Assembly: GCF_018588885.1 (NCBI RefSeq) | Contig: NZ_JAFFIW010000024.1 | Coordinates: 33,386 to 97,385 of the forward strand | DNA length: 64,000 nt | Origin: Mesorhizobium sp. dw_380 | GTDB lineage: Bacteria; Pseudomonadota; Alphaproteobacteria; Rhizobiales; Rhizobiaceae | Reading direction: 5' to 3' | Shown here: in pieces, positions 56,578 through 64,000 of the stretch | How the letters are laid out: each line of letters opens with the position of its first letter | Numbering within the stretch: the first letter of the stretch is position 1 | Notes under the pieces: model-generated | Seen by the model: the letters and a program-made list of their open reading frames with translations, nothing else | Told to the model about the DNA's origin: nothing | Databases searched by the model: none | Made by a program: the position numbers and the translations under genes

Positions 56578-56970
56578 ATGCGTAAGCTCATCTCCACCGG
56601 CTCGCCGTTCGAAAAGACCGCCGGCTATTCGCGCGCGGTGGTGCAGGGCGACTGGTGCTTCGTGTCGGGGACGACCGGCTATGACTATGCGACGATGACG
56701 ATGCCGGACAGTGTCGAGGTGCAGACGCGCAACTGCCTGTCGACGATCGGCAAGGCGCTCAGGGACGGCGGCTTCGATATATCGGATGTGGTGCGGGCGC
56801 ATTACTACATCACCGACCAGGCCTTCGTGGATTTGGTCTTCCCGATCCTGGGCGAGACGTTCGGCGACATCAGGCCGGCGGCGACGATGATCGTGTGCCA
56901 GCTCAACAAGCCGGAAATGAAGATCGAGATTGAGGTCACGGCGCTTAGGCGCTCGGCTTCAGGTAGTTGA
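56578..56970 (+). CDS. RidA/YjgF-family protein
   Basis: A 130-residue member of the Rid family, which hydrolyse reactive enamine/imine intermediates: SPFEKTAGYSRAVVQGDWCF, VSGTTGYDY, VVRAHYYITDQAFVDLVFPI, RPAATMIVCQLNKPEMKIEI. The Arg that binds the substrate carboxylate in RidA is in the RPAATMI motif. CAAGGAGAG precedes the ATG. The VOC gene begins ten bases after its stop. Confidence 0.9.
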   Translation: MRKLISTGSPFEKTAGYSRAVVQGDWCFVSGTTGYDYATMTMPDSVEVQTRNCLSTIGKALRDGGFDISDVVRAHYYITDQAFVDLVFPILGETFGDIRPAATMIVCQLNKPEMKIEIEVTALRRSASGS

Positions 56971-56980
56971 GGCCAAGGCC

Positions 56981-57331
56981 ATGAAGGTCCGGCGCATCGT
57001 AGCCAACATCGAGACCCGGGACGCGGCAGCGGCGAGGCGCTTCTATCACGATGTGCTTGGCCTCGACGTGCTGATGGATCAGGGCTGGATCGCCACTTAC
57101 GGTTCCGGGGAAAAGATGCAGGTGCAGGTCTCCTTCATGGCGCAAGGCGGCTCCGGCACGCCGGTGCCGGATCTGTCGATCGAGGTCGACGATGTCGAGG
57201 CCGCGCTCGAAGGCATGATGGCCGCCGGCTTCGCCATCGAATACGGACCGGCCGACGAGCCCTGGGGCGTCCGGCGCTTCTATGTACGCGATCCCTTTGG
57301 CCGGCTGGTCAACATTCTTTCGCATCGGTGA
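56981..57331 (+). CDS. VOC-superfamily (glyoxalase/bleomycin-resistance fold) protein
   Basis: A 116-residue protein with the paired beta-alpha-beta repeats of the vicinal-oxygen-chelate fold: NIETRDAAAARRFYHDVLGL at the start and EVDDVEAALEGMMAAGF, VRRFYVRDPFGRLVNILSH at the end. Metal ligands cannot be assigned firmly. ATG 56981 follows the ridA stop by ten bases, so both are probably in one transcript. Confidence 0.88.
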   Translation: MKVRRIVANIETRDAAAARRFYHDVLGLDVLMDQGWIATYGSGEKMQVQVSFMAQGGSGTPVPDLSIEVDDVEAALEGMMAAGFAIEYGPADEPWGVRRFYVRDPFGRLVNILSHR

Positions 57332-57348
57332 TGGCCAAGCGCTGCAAT

Positions 57349-57385
57349 CTGCGAGATGCCGGCAGGACAGAGGGGGGCGCGAAGG
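57349..57385. repeat. RIME-like repeat, right-end fragment
   Basis: Only the GAGATGCCGGCAGGACAGAG and GGGGGCGCG end is present, between the VOC gene and leuB. The other half is missing. Confidence 0.65.
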
Positions 57386-57490
57386 ATCGCCGACGTAAGG
57401 GGGTTGTCCTTGATCGCTGCGTTCCTCCTTGCGTCGCAACCGCTTGGCGTTTAGCAAGGCCGCGGTTCAAATCTTTCCGGACGGTTCTCC

Positions 57491-58594
57491 ATGGCTTCCA
57501 AAAATCTTTTCCTGCTCCCCGGCGACGGCATCGGCCCCGAGGCCATGGCCGAGGTCAAGAAACTGATCGCGGCCATGAACGAAAAGCTCGGCAGCGGCTT
57601 CGTCACCGACGAAGGCCTGGTCGGCGGTTGCGCCTATGACGCGCATGGTGCGGCGATTTCCGATGCCGACATGGCAAAGGCTGTTGCCGCCGACGCGGTG
57701 CTGTTCGGCGCCGTCGGCGGTCCGAAGTGGGATGCGGTGCCTTACGAGGTGCGCCCCGAAGCCGGCCTGCTGCGGCTGCGCAAGGACATGGAGCTGTTCG
57801 CCAATCTGCGGCCCGCCATCTGCTATCCAGCGCTGGCCGCGTCCTCCTCGCTGAAGCAGGAGGTGGTCGAAGGCCTCGACATCCTCATCGTGCGCGAGCT
57901 GACCGGCGGCGTCTATTTCGGCGAGCCCAAGCAGATCATCGATCTCGGCAATGGCCAGAAGCGCGGCATCGACACCCAGGTCTACGACACGTTCGAGATC
58001 GAGCGCATTTCCGGCGTCGCGTTCGAATTGGCACGCACGCGCAAGAACCACGTCACCTCGATGGAAAAGCGCAATGTCATGAAGTCGGGCGTGCTGTGGA
58101 ACGAGGTTGTCACCCAGACCCACAAGGCGCGTTACGCCGACGTCAAGCTCGACCATATGCTGGCCGATGCCGGCGGCATGCAGCTGGTGCGCTGGCCAAA
58201 GCAGTTCGACGTCATCGTCACCGACAATCTGTTCGGCGACATGCTGTCTGACATCGCCGCGATGCTCACCGGCTCGATCGGCATGCTGCCGTCGGCCTCG
58301 CTCGGCGCGCCTGACGTGAAGACCAAGAAGCGCAAGGCGCTCTACGAGCCGGTGCACGGCTCGGCGCCCGACATTGCCGGCAAGGGCATCGCCAATCCGA
58401 TCGCCATGATCGCCTCCTTCGCCATGTGCCTACGCTATTCCTTCGGAATGGTCGATGAAGCCGACAGACTGGAAGGCGCCATCGCCGCCGTGCTCGACCA
58501 GGGCCTGCGGACGAAAGACATCATGTCCGACGGCATGACCGAGGTCGGCACGGTTCAGATGGGCGACGCGATCATCGCCAAGTTCCTGGCATAG
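57491..58594 (+). CDS. leuB: 3-isopropylmalate dehydrogenase
   Basis: A 367-residue NAD-dependent enzyme of leucine synthesis: LFLLPGDGIGPEAMAEVKKL, the substrate loop LLRLRKDMELFANLRPAICY, YDTFEIERI, DNLFGDMLSDIAAMLTGSIG with metal-binding Asp residues, and the cofactor loop HGSAPDIAGKGIANPIAMI. The length is typical. leuD lies upstream on the same strand with three unrelated genes between. Confidence 0.96.
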   Translation: MASKNLFLLPGDGIGPEAMAEVKKLIAAMNEKLGSGFVTDEGLVGGCAYDAHGAAISDADMAKAVAADAVLFGAVGGPKWDAVPYEVRPEAGLLRLRKDMELFANLRPAICYPALAASSSLKQEVVEGLDILIVRELTGGVYFGEPKQIIDLGNGQKRGIDTQVYDTFEIERISGVAFELARTRKNHVTSMEKRNVMKSGVLWNEVVTQTHKARYADVKLDHMLADAGGMQLVRWPKQFDVIVTDNLFGDMLSDIAAMLTGSIGMLPSASLGAPDVKTKKRKALYEPVHGSAPDIAGKGIANPIAMIASFAMCLRYSFGMVDEADRLEGAIAAVLDQGLRTKDIMSDGMTEVGTVQMGDAIIAKFLA

Positions 58595-58602
58595 TTCCAG
58601 CC

Positions 58603-59055
58603 TTAGCGGATATCGCCGGCCAGCTGCCGCAGCAGGTGGACCAGCTGCGCCTCGTCCACCGGTTCGAAGAAGGCCGCGTCGGCGGCCTCGACGGCAATGA
58701 TGGCACGCTGGGCAGCGGCGGCTCCGGCTGGGGTGATGCGGATCACCTTGGCGCGGGAATCCCTGGGGTCGGCCTCCCGCGCGATCAAACCCTTGACTTC
58801 CAGCCGGGCGACGACATCCGACGTCATTTTCACCTCTGTGCCGGCCTGTGCGGCGAGCTGCACCTGGTTGGGCGGCTCGCCATTGCGGCCAAGCCACATT
58901 GCCGAAGCCAGCAGAACGAACTGGACATGCGTCAGGTCGAGGGGGGTAAGCGCCGCCGTCATGACGCGTTGCCAGCGCATGGTGGTTCGCCAGAGCAACA
59001 ATCCGGGACTCTCCGAAGGTCCGCTGAAACGCGTGTTCAGCTCATCGGCCGCCAT
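58603..59055 (-). CDS. MarR-family transcriptional regulator
   Basis: A 150-residue winged-helix regulator: TPLDLTHVQFVLLASAMWLG, QVQLAAQAGTEVKMTSDVVA, RLEVKGLIAREADPRDSRAK. ATG 59055 follows AAAGGAG by seven bases. It overlaps the preceding SRPBCC gene by 14 bases and should be translated with it. It converges with leuB. The ligand may be what the partner SRPBCC protein binds. Confidence 0.9.
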   Translation of the reverse strand: MAADELNTRFSGPSESPGLLLWRTTMRWQRVMTAALTPLDLTHVQFVLLASAMWLGRNGEPPNQVQLAAQAGTEVKMTSDVVARLEVKGLIAREADPRDSRAKVIRITPAGAAAAQRAIIAVEAADAAFFEPVDEAQLVHLLRQLAGDIR

Positions 59056-59473
59056 TCGCAAACTCCTTTGCCTGCTCGAAAAGCCTGGCCATCGAGGTGT
59101 CGAAATCGCCGCTGATCTGCGGCCCGAGCTCGGGTCCGACCTCGGCGGCCGAAGGGCCGGAAATCTCCAGCCGGTGGGTCACCTGCGTGCCGCCTTCGAC
59201 CGGGACCAACGTATGCCTGAACAGCAGCTTCGTGTCACCGAACGAAGTCTCGTCGGCATAGGTGACGTTGTCGACGAGATCGACGATGGTCGATTCGAAC
59301 GTGTCCTGGCCGACAGGAGTCACGGAGACGCGGGTGCCCTTGGCGAACGGGCCGTGCAGCACGAAGGTGTCGGACCCTTCATAGGTGAGACGGCCCTCGT
59401 GCAACGCCTTCAGCGCGTTCCAGATGGCTTGCGCCGGGAGGGGGGAAATTGCGGTGTATTCATTGGTCCACAT
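59042..59473 (-). CDS. SRPBCC-type protein, copy 3
   Basis: A 143-residue START-like protein: MWTNEYTAISPLPAQAIWNA, LHEGRLTYEGSDTFVLHGPF, LLFRHTLVPVEGGTQVTHRL. ATG 59473 has GGAG eight bases before it and is preferred to ATG 59491. It shares the fold with the two SRPBCC proteins encoded at 52.6-53.6 kb but is clearly diverged, and pairs with a MarR rather than an ArsR regulator. Confidence 0.85.
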   Translation of the reverse strand: MWTNEYTAISPLPAQAIWNALKALHEGRLTYEGSDTFVLHGPFAKGTRVSVTPVGQDTFESTIVDLVDNVTYADETSFGDTKLLFRHTLVPVEGGTQVTHRLEISGPSAAEVGPELGPQISGDFDTSMARLFEQAKEFANGGR

Positions 59474-59633
59474 TGTCTTGGCTCCATCCATCTTGTCCGA
59501 TCGATGATTCGATCTGTGCACAGACTATCTGTGCGCGGATTATATTGCAAGAGGAATCTTCAGCCGTGCAGCTCAGCCGTCCGGCAGCCCCTCCTTCACG
59601 GGCTACGAAGGGGGAACGTATGTTGGGATGCGT

Positions 59634-60341
59634 CTAAACCCTGACGCCTGCCGGCACCGGCCCCCACTGGTTTTCGCGTCCCTGCGTCGGGATCAGCGCG
59701 AAGACCAGGATGATCAGCATGCCGATGCTCGGGATGAGGATGACCAGGCAGAGCCAGCCGGTCAGGCCGAGGTCGTGCAGGCGGCGCACGATCATGCCGA
59801 GGCTGGGCAGGAAGGTGGCCAGCAGGAAAACGCCAAAGAGCCCAATCGTCACCGCCGGCATCTCGATGCTGTCGAAATTGCCTATCTCGACATCCGCGAA
59901 AACGCCAATGCCGATGACCGCCAGCAACGCAATCGTCCAGAACAGGCAATAGCCCCAATATTCCTTGCGCCGGGCGCGTCCGCCAAAATTGAAATAGTTC
60001 TGCGTCAGGCCCCGCCAGAAATAGTCCCAGAGACCGGTGGGCTCGGCTGGTTCGGCCGATCGGCCGAAATGCTGTGTCGGGGGCGCACCCGCCGGTGCAG
60101 GGCCGGATTGGGCCAGTGCGGCGTTCACGGCGGCGTCTGGGGCCGGGCCGGCGGTCTGGGCGGCGATCGAGAAAACGTCACGCGCCTGGCCGCCGCCTGG
60201 CTGGAATTCCACCGCCGTGCCCCGCGCCAGGGCGGTTTGGTGGCGCAGGTCCTCGCGCCTGACCGTGTAACGGCTGCCATCGGCCCCGGTGATAAAACCG
60301 AAACCCTGATCTTCGTCATAATGAAGAACTTCGCCGCGCAT
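59634..60341 (-). CDS. cold-shock-like domain fused to DUF805 membrane domain
   Basis: A 235-residue fusion. Residues about 1-60 are a cold-shock-like OB fold (MRGEVLHYDEDQGFGFITGA, DGSRYTVRREDL), in which the RNA-binding F-x-F pattern is GFGFI. A Pro/Ala-rich linker follows. From about residue 105, DUF805 has three or four membrane segments and the typical NYFNFGGRARRKEYWGYCLF opening and RRLHDLGLTGWLCLVILIPS motif. It would place a nucleic-acid-binding head on the inner membrane. It diverges from the glycosyltransferase gene. Confidence 0.87.
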   Translation of the reverse strand: MRGEVLHYDEDQGFGFITGADGSRYTVRREDLRHQTALARGTAVEFQPGGGQARDVFSIAAQTAGPAPDAAVNAALAQSGPAPAGAPPTQHFGRSAEPAEPTGLWDYFWRGLTQNYFNFGGRARRKEYWGYCLFWTIALLAVIGIGVFADVEIGNFDSIEMPAVTIGLFGVFLLATFLPSLGMIVRRLHDLGLTGWLCLVILIPSIGMLIILVFALIPTQGRENQWGPVPAGVRV

Positions 60342-60473
60342 CGCCCACCCCCTCGCCGGCCAAGATGTGACACGGCGGCGGCGTCGTGGGCAAGGCTGTG
60401 CGCTCTGGCTACCGCATCGGCGGCAAATGAAGCATAAGACGCCAACCGCAATCGTCTTCACCAAAAGCAGACA

Positions 60474-61886
60474 ATGACAGTCAAGCGTTCTGATGCCAGC
60501 GCCGCGAGCGGGGAGGGGGAAGTCACAAAGCCTCCAAGGCTGGCCATCGACGCCACCGGCCTGATGTTCTGGCCGCGCGGCAAGGGCCTGGCGGGCATTC
60601 CCCGGGTGGAAAGCTTTCTCGTCAATGCCGCGCTGGCGGATCCCGACCCTTGTGTGGAGGTGGTGGCGTTCAGGCCTTGGGAAGGCCGGTTCCGGCCGCT
60701 TGCGCCTTTCGAGCAGGACCATGTCGCGGCGGGCGAGATTTCACCGCATCGTGTCAAATGCTGGCCAGGAAGACGCACGGCGCTGTCGCAGGCCTTCGAG
60801 GCAGCGAGGCGGCAGCCATGGGGCAGGCTCGACGCGGATCGTCATCTGGCCAAGACGGTGACCAACGGCCGCAAGGGGATCGCCTACCAGGCGACGCGGC
60901 TGCTGATCCGCGCCTATCGTCTCTGCCAGCGGGCGAGCGTCCGGTTTGGCTTGCGTGAGGACACCGCAAGTGAGCCGGCCGAGACTGAACAGGGAATTAT
61001 GCTGATCAGCCATCACATCCTGACCCAGGAAGACCGGTCCGCGGTTTCGGGCGCCGCCGGAGACCTTGCCTTCCTCTGCCACGACCTGATCCCGACATTG
61101 CGCCCCGATCTGCTCGGCACCAGCACCAGCGAGAGGCGCTTTGGCTCGTATCTCGAACAGCTCGTGCGTTCCGGGGCGCCGGCATTTTGTGCGTCCGAGG
61201 AGGTTGGCGCGACGCTGACCGAGCATATGCGCAAAGCCGGCATCGCGGCGCCGGTGGTGTACCGCTTCCCGATGCCTTCCATCCTGCACGCAATTGCATC
61301 GCGCGCCGGCACGACCTCGCGCATCGAGACCGACGAGCCGTTCGTGCTCTACTGCTCGACCATCGAAGTGCGCAAGAACCACATCCTCCTGGCGCGAGTC
61401 TGGCAGCAGGCGCTGGAAGACGGCGTCAAGCTGCCAAGGCTTGTCTGCGCCGGGCGCTGGGGCTGGATGATCGAGCCGTTGCGCGCCTATCTCAAGGCCC
61501 ATCCCGAGCTGCTCCAGTCGGTCACGTTCACCGGACTGGTCAGCGACGAGCAGCTTATCCAGTATTATCGCAGCGCCACGTTCGGCGTCTTTCCCTCGCA
61601 CATAGAGGGCTGGGGCTACGGCGCCTCGGAATGTCTCGATTTCGGCGTCCCGGTCATCGTGTCGACAGCGCCGTCGCTGATCGAGGCAAGCGGCGGGCTG
61701 ATGCCGGCGATCGATTCCAATGATCAGGCCGGCTGGTACGCCGCGATCCGCAGGATGGCGGAAGACCACGGCTGGCGCTCATCGCTGGCGGAGCGCATTG
61801 CAAAGCAGCATCGGCCGACGCCGGCGGCGGCCAGCTGGGCCGCCATCAAGGCCGGCCTGAAGGAGAGCGCCTCCCGCCGTCTCTAG
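60474..61886 (+). CDS. glycosyltransferase family 4-like
   Basis: A 470-residue GT-B-fold glycosyltransferase. The C-terminal nucleotide-sugar domain shows YCSTIEVRKNHILLARVWQQ, VTFTGLVSDEQLIQYYRSAT and FPSHIEGWGYGASECLDFGV with the conserved E-x7-E region. The N-terminal acceptor domain starts LAIDATGLMFWPRGKGLAGI. No membrane segment is seen. It is probably for surface polysaccharide; donor and acceptor are unknown. It is convergent with the helicase gene, with only three bases between the stops. Confidence 0.9.
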   Translation: MTVKRSDASAASGEGEVTKPPRLAIDATGLMFWPRGKGLAGIPRVESFLVNAALADPDPCVEVVAFRPWEGRFRPLAPFEQDHVAAGEISPHRVKCWPGRRTALSQAFEAARRQPWGRLDADRHLAKTVTNGRKGIAYQATRLLIRAYRLCQRASVRFGLREDTASEPAETEQGIMLISHHILTQEDRSAVSGAAGDLAFLCHDLIPTLRPDLLGTSTSERRFGSYLEQLVRSGAPAFCASEEVGATLTEHMRKAGIAAPVVYRFPMPSILHAIASRAGTTSRIETDEPFVLYCSTIEVRKNHILLARVWQQALEDGVKLPRLVCAGRWGWMIEPLRAYLKAHPELLQSVTFTGLVSDEQLIQYYRSATFGVFPSHIEGWGYGASECLDFGVPVIVSTAPSLIEASGGLMPAIDSNDQAGWYAAIRRMAEDHGWRSSLAERIAKQHRPTPAAASWAAIKAGLKESASRRL

Positions 61887-61889
61887 ATT

Positions 61890-63761
61890 TTAAGAAGGCC
61901 GCTTCTTCGCCTTCTTGTGCTTCGGCGCGCCGGTGTTTTCGAATTTCGGCTTGCCCGGCTTTTTCGCCCACGGCTTTGCTTCATGCGCTGCCGCCGGACG
62001 CTGGTCGGCTGATGCCGGTGCACGCTTCTCGAATTTGCGCTTCGGCGCGTTCGGGTCGAACGGCGCCTTGCCGCGATGCGGCTTCTTGTCCGGACTTGGC
62101 GGCGGCTGGTATCCGGCCCGCGACAGGTCCGGCGTGCCCTCCAGCCGTTTCACCACGATGTTGCCCTGCAATTTGCGGTCGGGACCAATGGCGGTGAGAA
62201 AACGATCGGCCCAGTCGGCGGCGATCTGCACGAAGGTTTCTTCCGGCTGCATCTTGATGGCGCCGATCTCGCGCTTGCTGATGCTGCCGGTGCGGCACAG
62301 CATCGGGATCAGCCAGCGCGGCTCGGCATTCTGCCGACGCCCGACCGACAGCGAGAACCAGATACTGGCGCCGAAATCGTCGCGCCGGCTGGGCGCTTCG
62401 TCGCGGCGCGCGAAGTTTTCGCCCGCCAGTTTCTCACGCGAGGGCGTGAACGGCGCGATTTCCATCAGGTCCTCGGGCGCCGAGCGGCTGGCGCGGCATT
62501 GGCGCACGAAGGCGGCCGCAACCTGTTCGGCGCCATGCCGGCTGAGAAGCGCGTCGATGAAATCACGCTCATCGTCCTTCACCGGCTCGTCGAAAGCCGG
62601 ATCGGCGAGGATGCGCTCGTCGTCGCGGCGGATCACATCGTCGGCGGAGGGCGGGCTTGCCCATGTCGCCTTGAGCCCGGCGTTCTGCAGCAGCCGTTCG
62701 GTGCGCTTGCGGGCACTGTTGGGCACGATCAGCGCGCTGACGCCCTTGCGCCCAGCACGTCCGGTGCGGCCGCTGCGGTGCAGCAGCGTTTCCGGGTTGG
62801 TCGGCAGGTCGGCGTGTATGACCAGTTCGAGATTGGGCAAGTCGATGCCGCGCGCCGCGACATCGGTGGCGATGCAGACTTTGGCGCGACCGTCGCGCAT
62901 TGCCTGCAGCGCATGGCTGCGCTCGTACTGGCTGAGTTCGCCGGAGAGCGCGACAACGGAAAAGTTGCGATTGTTGAAGCGGGCGGTGAGATGATTGACG
63001 GCGGCACGCGTGTTGCAGAACACCAGAGCATTCTTGGCCTCATAAAAGCGCAGCACGTTGATGATGGCATTTTCCCGATCGGCCTGGGCGACGCTGAGCG
63101 CCCGATACTCGATGTCGAGATGCTGCTTTTCCTCGCCGGCGGCCGAAATGCGTATGGCATCGCGCTGATAACCCTGAGCGAGTGTGGCGATCGAGCGCGG
63201 CACGGTGGCTGAAAACATCAGCGTGCGGCGCTCGGCCGGCGCGGCGTCGAGGATGAATTCGAGATCCTCGCGAAAGCCGAGATCGAGCATCTCGTCGGCC
63301 TCGTCCAGCACCACCGCCCTCAGCGCCGACATGTCGAGCGAGTTTCGGGTGATGTGGTCGCGCAGGCGGCCGGGCGTGCCGACAACGATATGGGCGCCGC
63401 GTTCCAGCGTGCGGCGCTCGGTGCGCATGTCCATGCCGCCGACGCAGGACGCCACTGTGGCGCCGGTCATTTCATAGAGCCATTCCAGTTCGCGGGTCAC
63501 CTGCAGCGCCAGTTCGCGGGTCGGCGCCACCGCCAGCGCCAGCGGTGCGGCGGCATGGGTAAAGCGTTCCTCACCATCGAGAAGCGTCGGCGCCATGGCA
63601 AGGCCGAAGGCGACAGTCTTGCCCGAGCCGGTCTGCGCCGACACCAGCGCGTCGGCCTGGCCGAGTTCCAGCACGGCCTTCTGCACCGGCGTCAGGTCGG
63701 AATAGCCGCGTTTTTCCAGCGCCTTTGCCAGCGCCGGAACGATACCTTCGAAGTTGGACAT
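61890..63761 (-). CDS. DEAD-box RNA helicase
   Basis: A 623-residue ATP-dependent RNA helicase. Motifs in order: Q motif LTPVQKAV near 24-31, Walker A AQTGSGKT at 42-49, PTRELA at 80-85, DEAD at 153-156, SAT in MFSATVPRS, and HRSGRTGRAGRKG in the second domain. A DbpA-like RNA-binding domain lies near the C-terminus (WFSLSVGRRQNAEPRWLIPM). The end is Lys/Pro-rich and disordered (HKKAKKRPS). It is of the CsdA/DbpA type and probably acts in ribosome assembly or cold adaptation. Confidence 0.93.
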   Translation of the reverse strand: MSNFEGIVPALAKALEKRGYSDLTPVQKAVLELGQADALVSAQTGSGKTVAFGLAMAPTLLDGEERFTHAAAPLALAVAPTRELALQVTRELEWLYEMTGATVASCVGGMDMRTERRTLERGAHIVVGTPGRLRDHITRNSLDMSALRAVVLDEADEMLDLGFREDLEFILDAAPAERRTLMFSATVPRSIATLAQGYQRDAIRISAAGEEKQHLDIEYRALSVAQADRENAIINVLRFYEAKNALVFCNTRAAVNHLTARFNNRNFSVVALSGELSQYERSHALQAMRDGRAKVCIATDVAARGIDLPNLELVIHADLPTNPETLLHRSGRTGRAGRKGVSALIVPNSARKRTERLLQNAGLKATWASPPSADDVIRRDDERILADPAFDEPVKDDERDFIDALLSRHGAEQVAAAFVRQCRASRSAPEDLMEIAPFTPSREKLAGENFARRDEAPSRRDDFGASIWFSLSVGRRQNAEPRWLIPMLCRTGSISKREIGAIKMQPEETFVQIAADWADRFLTAIGPDRKLQGNIVVKRLEGTPDLSRAGYQPPPSPDKKPHRGKAPFDPNAPKRKFEKRAPASADQRPAAAHEAKPWAKKPGKPKFENTGAPKHKKAKKRPS

Positions 63762-63922
63762 CTCGCTCTTTCGGAATTCAGGGTTCTGCGCTCATCATGG
63801 AGCACGAGCCGGGGCCGGCATCACGCCAGCCAAACAATCTTGGCCGTTCGTACTTCCTGCCGCCGCTCTTGTACAGGGCAAGCGGCACGCGCCGGCTCGG
63901 GCGCGGACGGCAATTGTCATCC

Positions 63923-63953
63923 TCGGCGCCGCCCCTCACCTGCCTGCCGGTGT
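63923..63953. repeat. RIME-like repeat, left-end fragment
   Basis: CGGCGCCGCCCCTCACCTGC and CTGCCGGTGTCC match the left end of the full copies, then the match stops. It lies upstream of the helicase gene. The last 40 bases of the window beyond it carry no recognisable feature. Confidence 0.7.
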
Positions 63954-64000
63954 CCAGCCGATAGATAGGTAACAGAATGGACCTGATGCATGGGTGACAG

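Noticed and set aside
63960..64000. Possible insertion-sequence end at the right edge (ATGCATGGGTGACAG)
   Set aside because: Too short to judge; no inverted partner or transposase is inside the window. The following sequence would decide it.

Overview
The window looks like chromosomal DNA of a Mesorhizobium-like member of the Rhizobiales (Alphaproteobacteria). This is inferred from the high G+C content, the gene families (IalB, HupE/UreJ, imuA-imuB-dnaE2, leuD/leuB, YbbN-type thioredoxin, ProXp-ala) and the many RIME-like palindromic intergenic repeats. No database was consulted. About 50 protein genes, one tRNA-Gly(GCC) and several families of interspersed palindromes can be supported.

Layout. 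0-7.5 kb: an RpiR-type regulator diverges from a nitrate/sulfonate/pyrimidine-type ABC transporter (ATPase, permease, Tat-exported binding protein) and a Gfo/Idh/MocA oxidoreductase. An amidase remnant and an M24 peptidase follow. 7.8-25.8 kb: a surface-structure region. An IalB-like periplasmic protein diverges from a gene of about 11.9 kb for a giant inverse autotransporter (intimin/invasin-type beta domain followed by about 3,600 residues of beta-helix). Behind it lie three tandem phage-tail-collar (MdpB-like) paralogs, a PLL/tectonin-like propeller protein, a GNAT acetyltransferase, a DUF6916-type protein and a SapC-family protein. 25.8-30.7 kb: a DJ-1/PfpI protein and a sulfonate operon pairing a TauABC-type transporter with SsuD. 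30.8-36.8 kb: metal homeostasis genes (CDF exporter, Zn/Mn-type ABC operon ending in a Fur-family gene, HupE/UreJ pair), an amino-acid permease remnant and tRNA-Gly. 37-39.7 kb: housekeeping genes. 40-45.8 kb: the SOS mutasome imuA-imuB-dnaE2 on the minus strand behind a clear LexA box. 46-52.4 kb: a minimal metallopeptidase, a HigBA-like toxin-antitoxin pair flanked by an intact and a broken copy of a DUF1737 gene end, a CitE-like lyase, a CreBC-like two-component system and a FAD oxidoreductase. 52.6-59.5 kb: SRPBCC genes coupled to ArsR and MarR regulators, leuD, an exported protein of unknown function, RidA, VOC and leuB. 59.6-63.8 kb: a cold-shock/DUF805 fusion, a glycosyltransferase and a DEAD-box helicase.

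The most promising poorly described unit is the 8.6-25.8 kb block. It combines an enormous cell-surface beta-helix with a triplet of phage-collar-like proteins and accessory genes. No other phage structural or lysis genes are present, which argues against a prophage and for a host surface or display system. Other points worth attention are a double-hairpin repeat that forms part of an exported protein's reading frame at 55.3 kb, a strong hairpin between tauA and tauB, the toxin-antitoxin insertion scar, and several operator-like palindromes and direct repeats.
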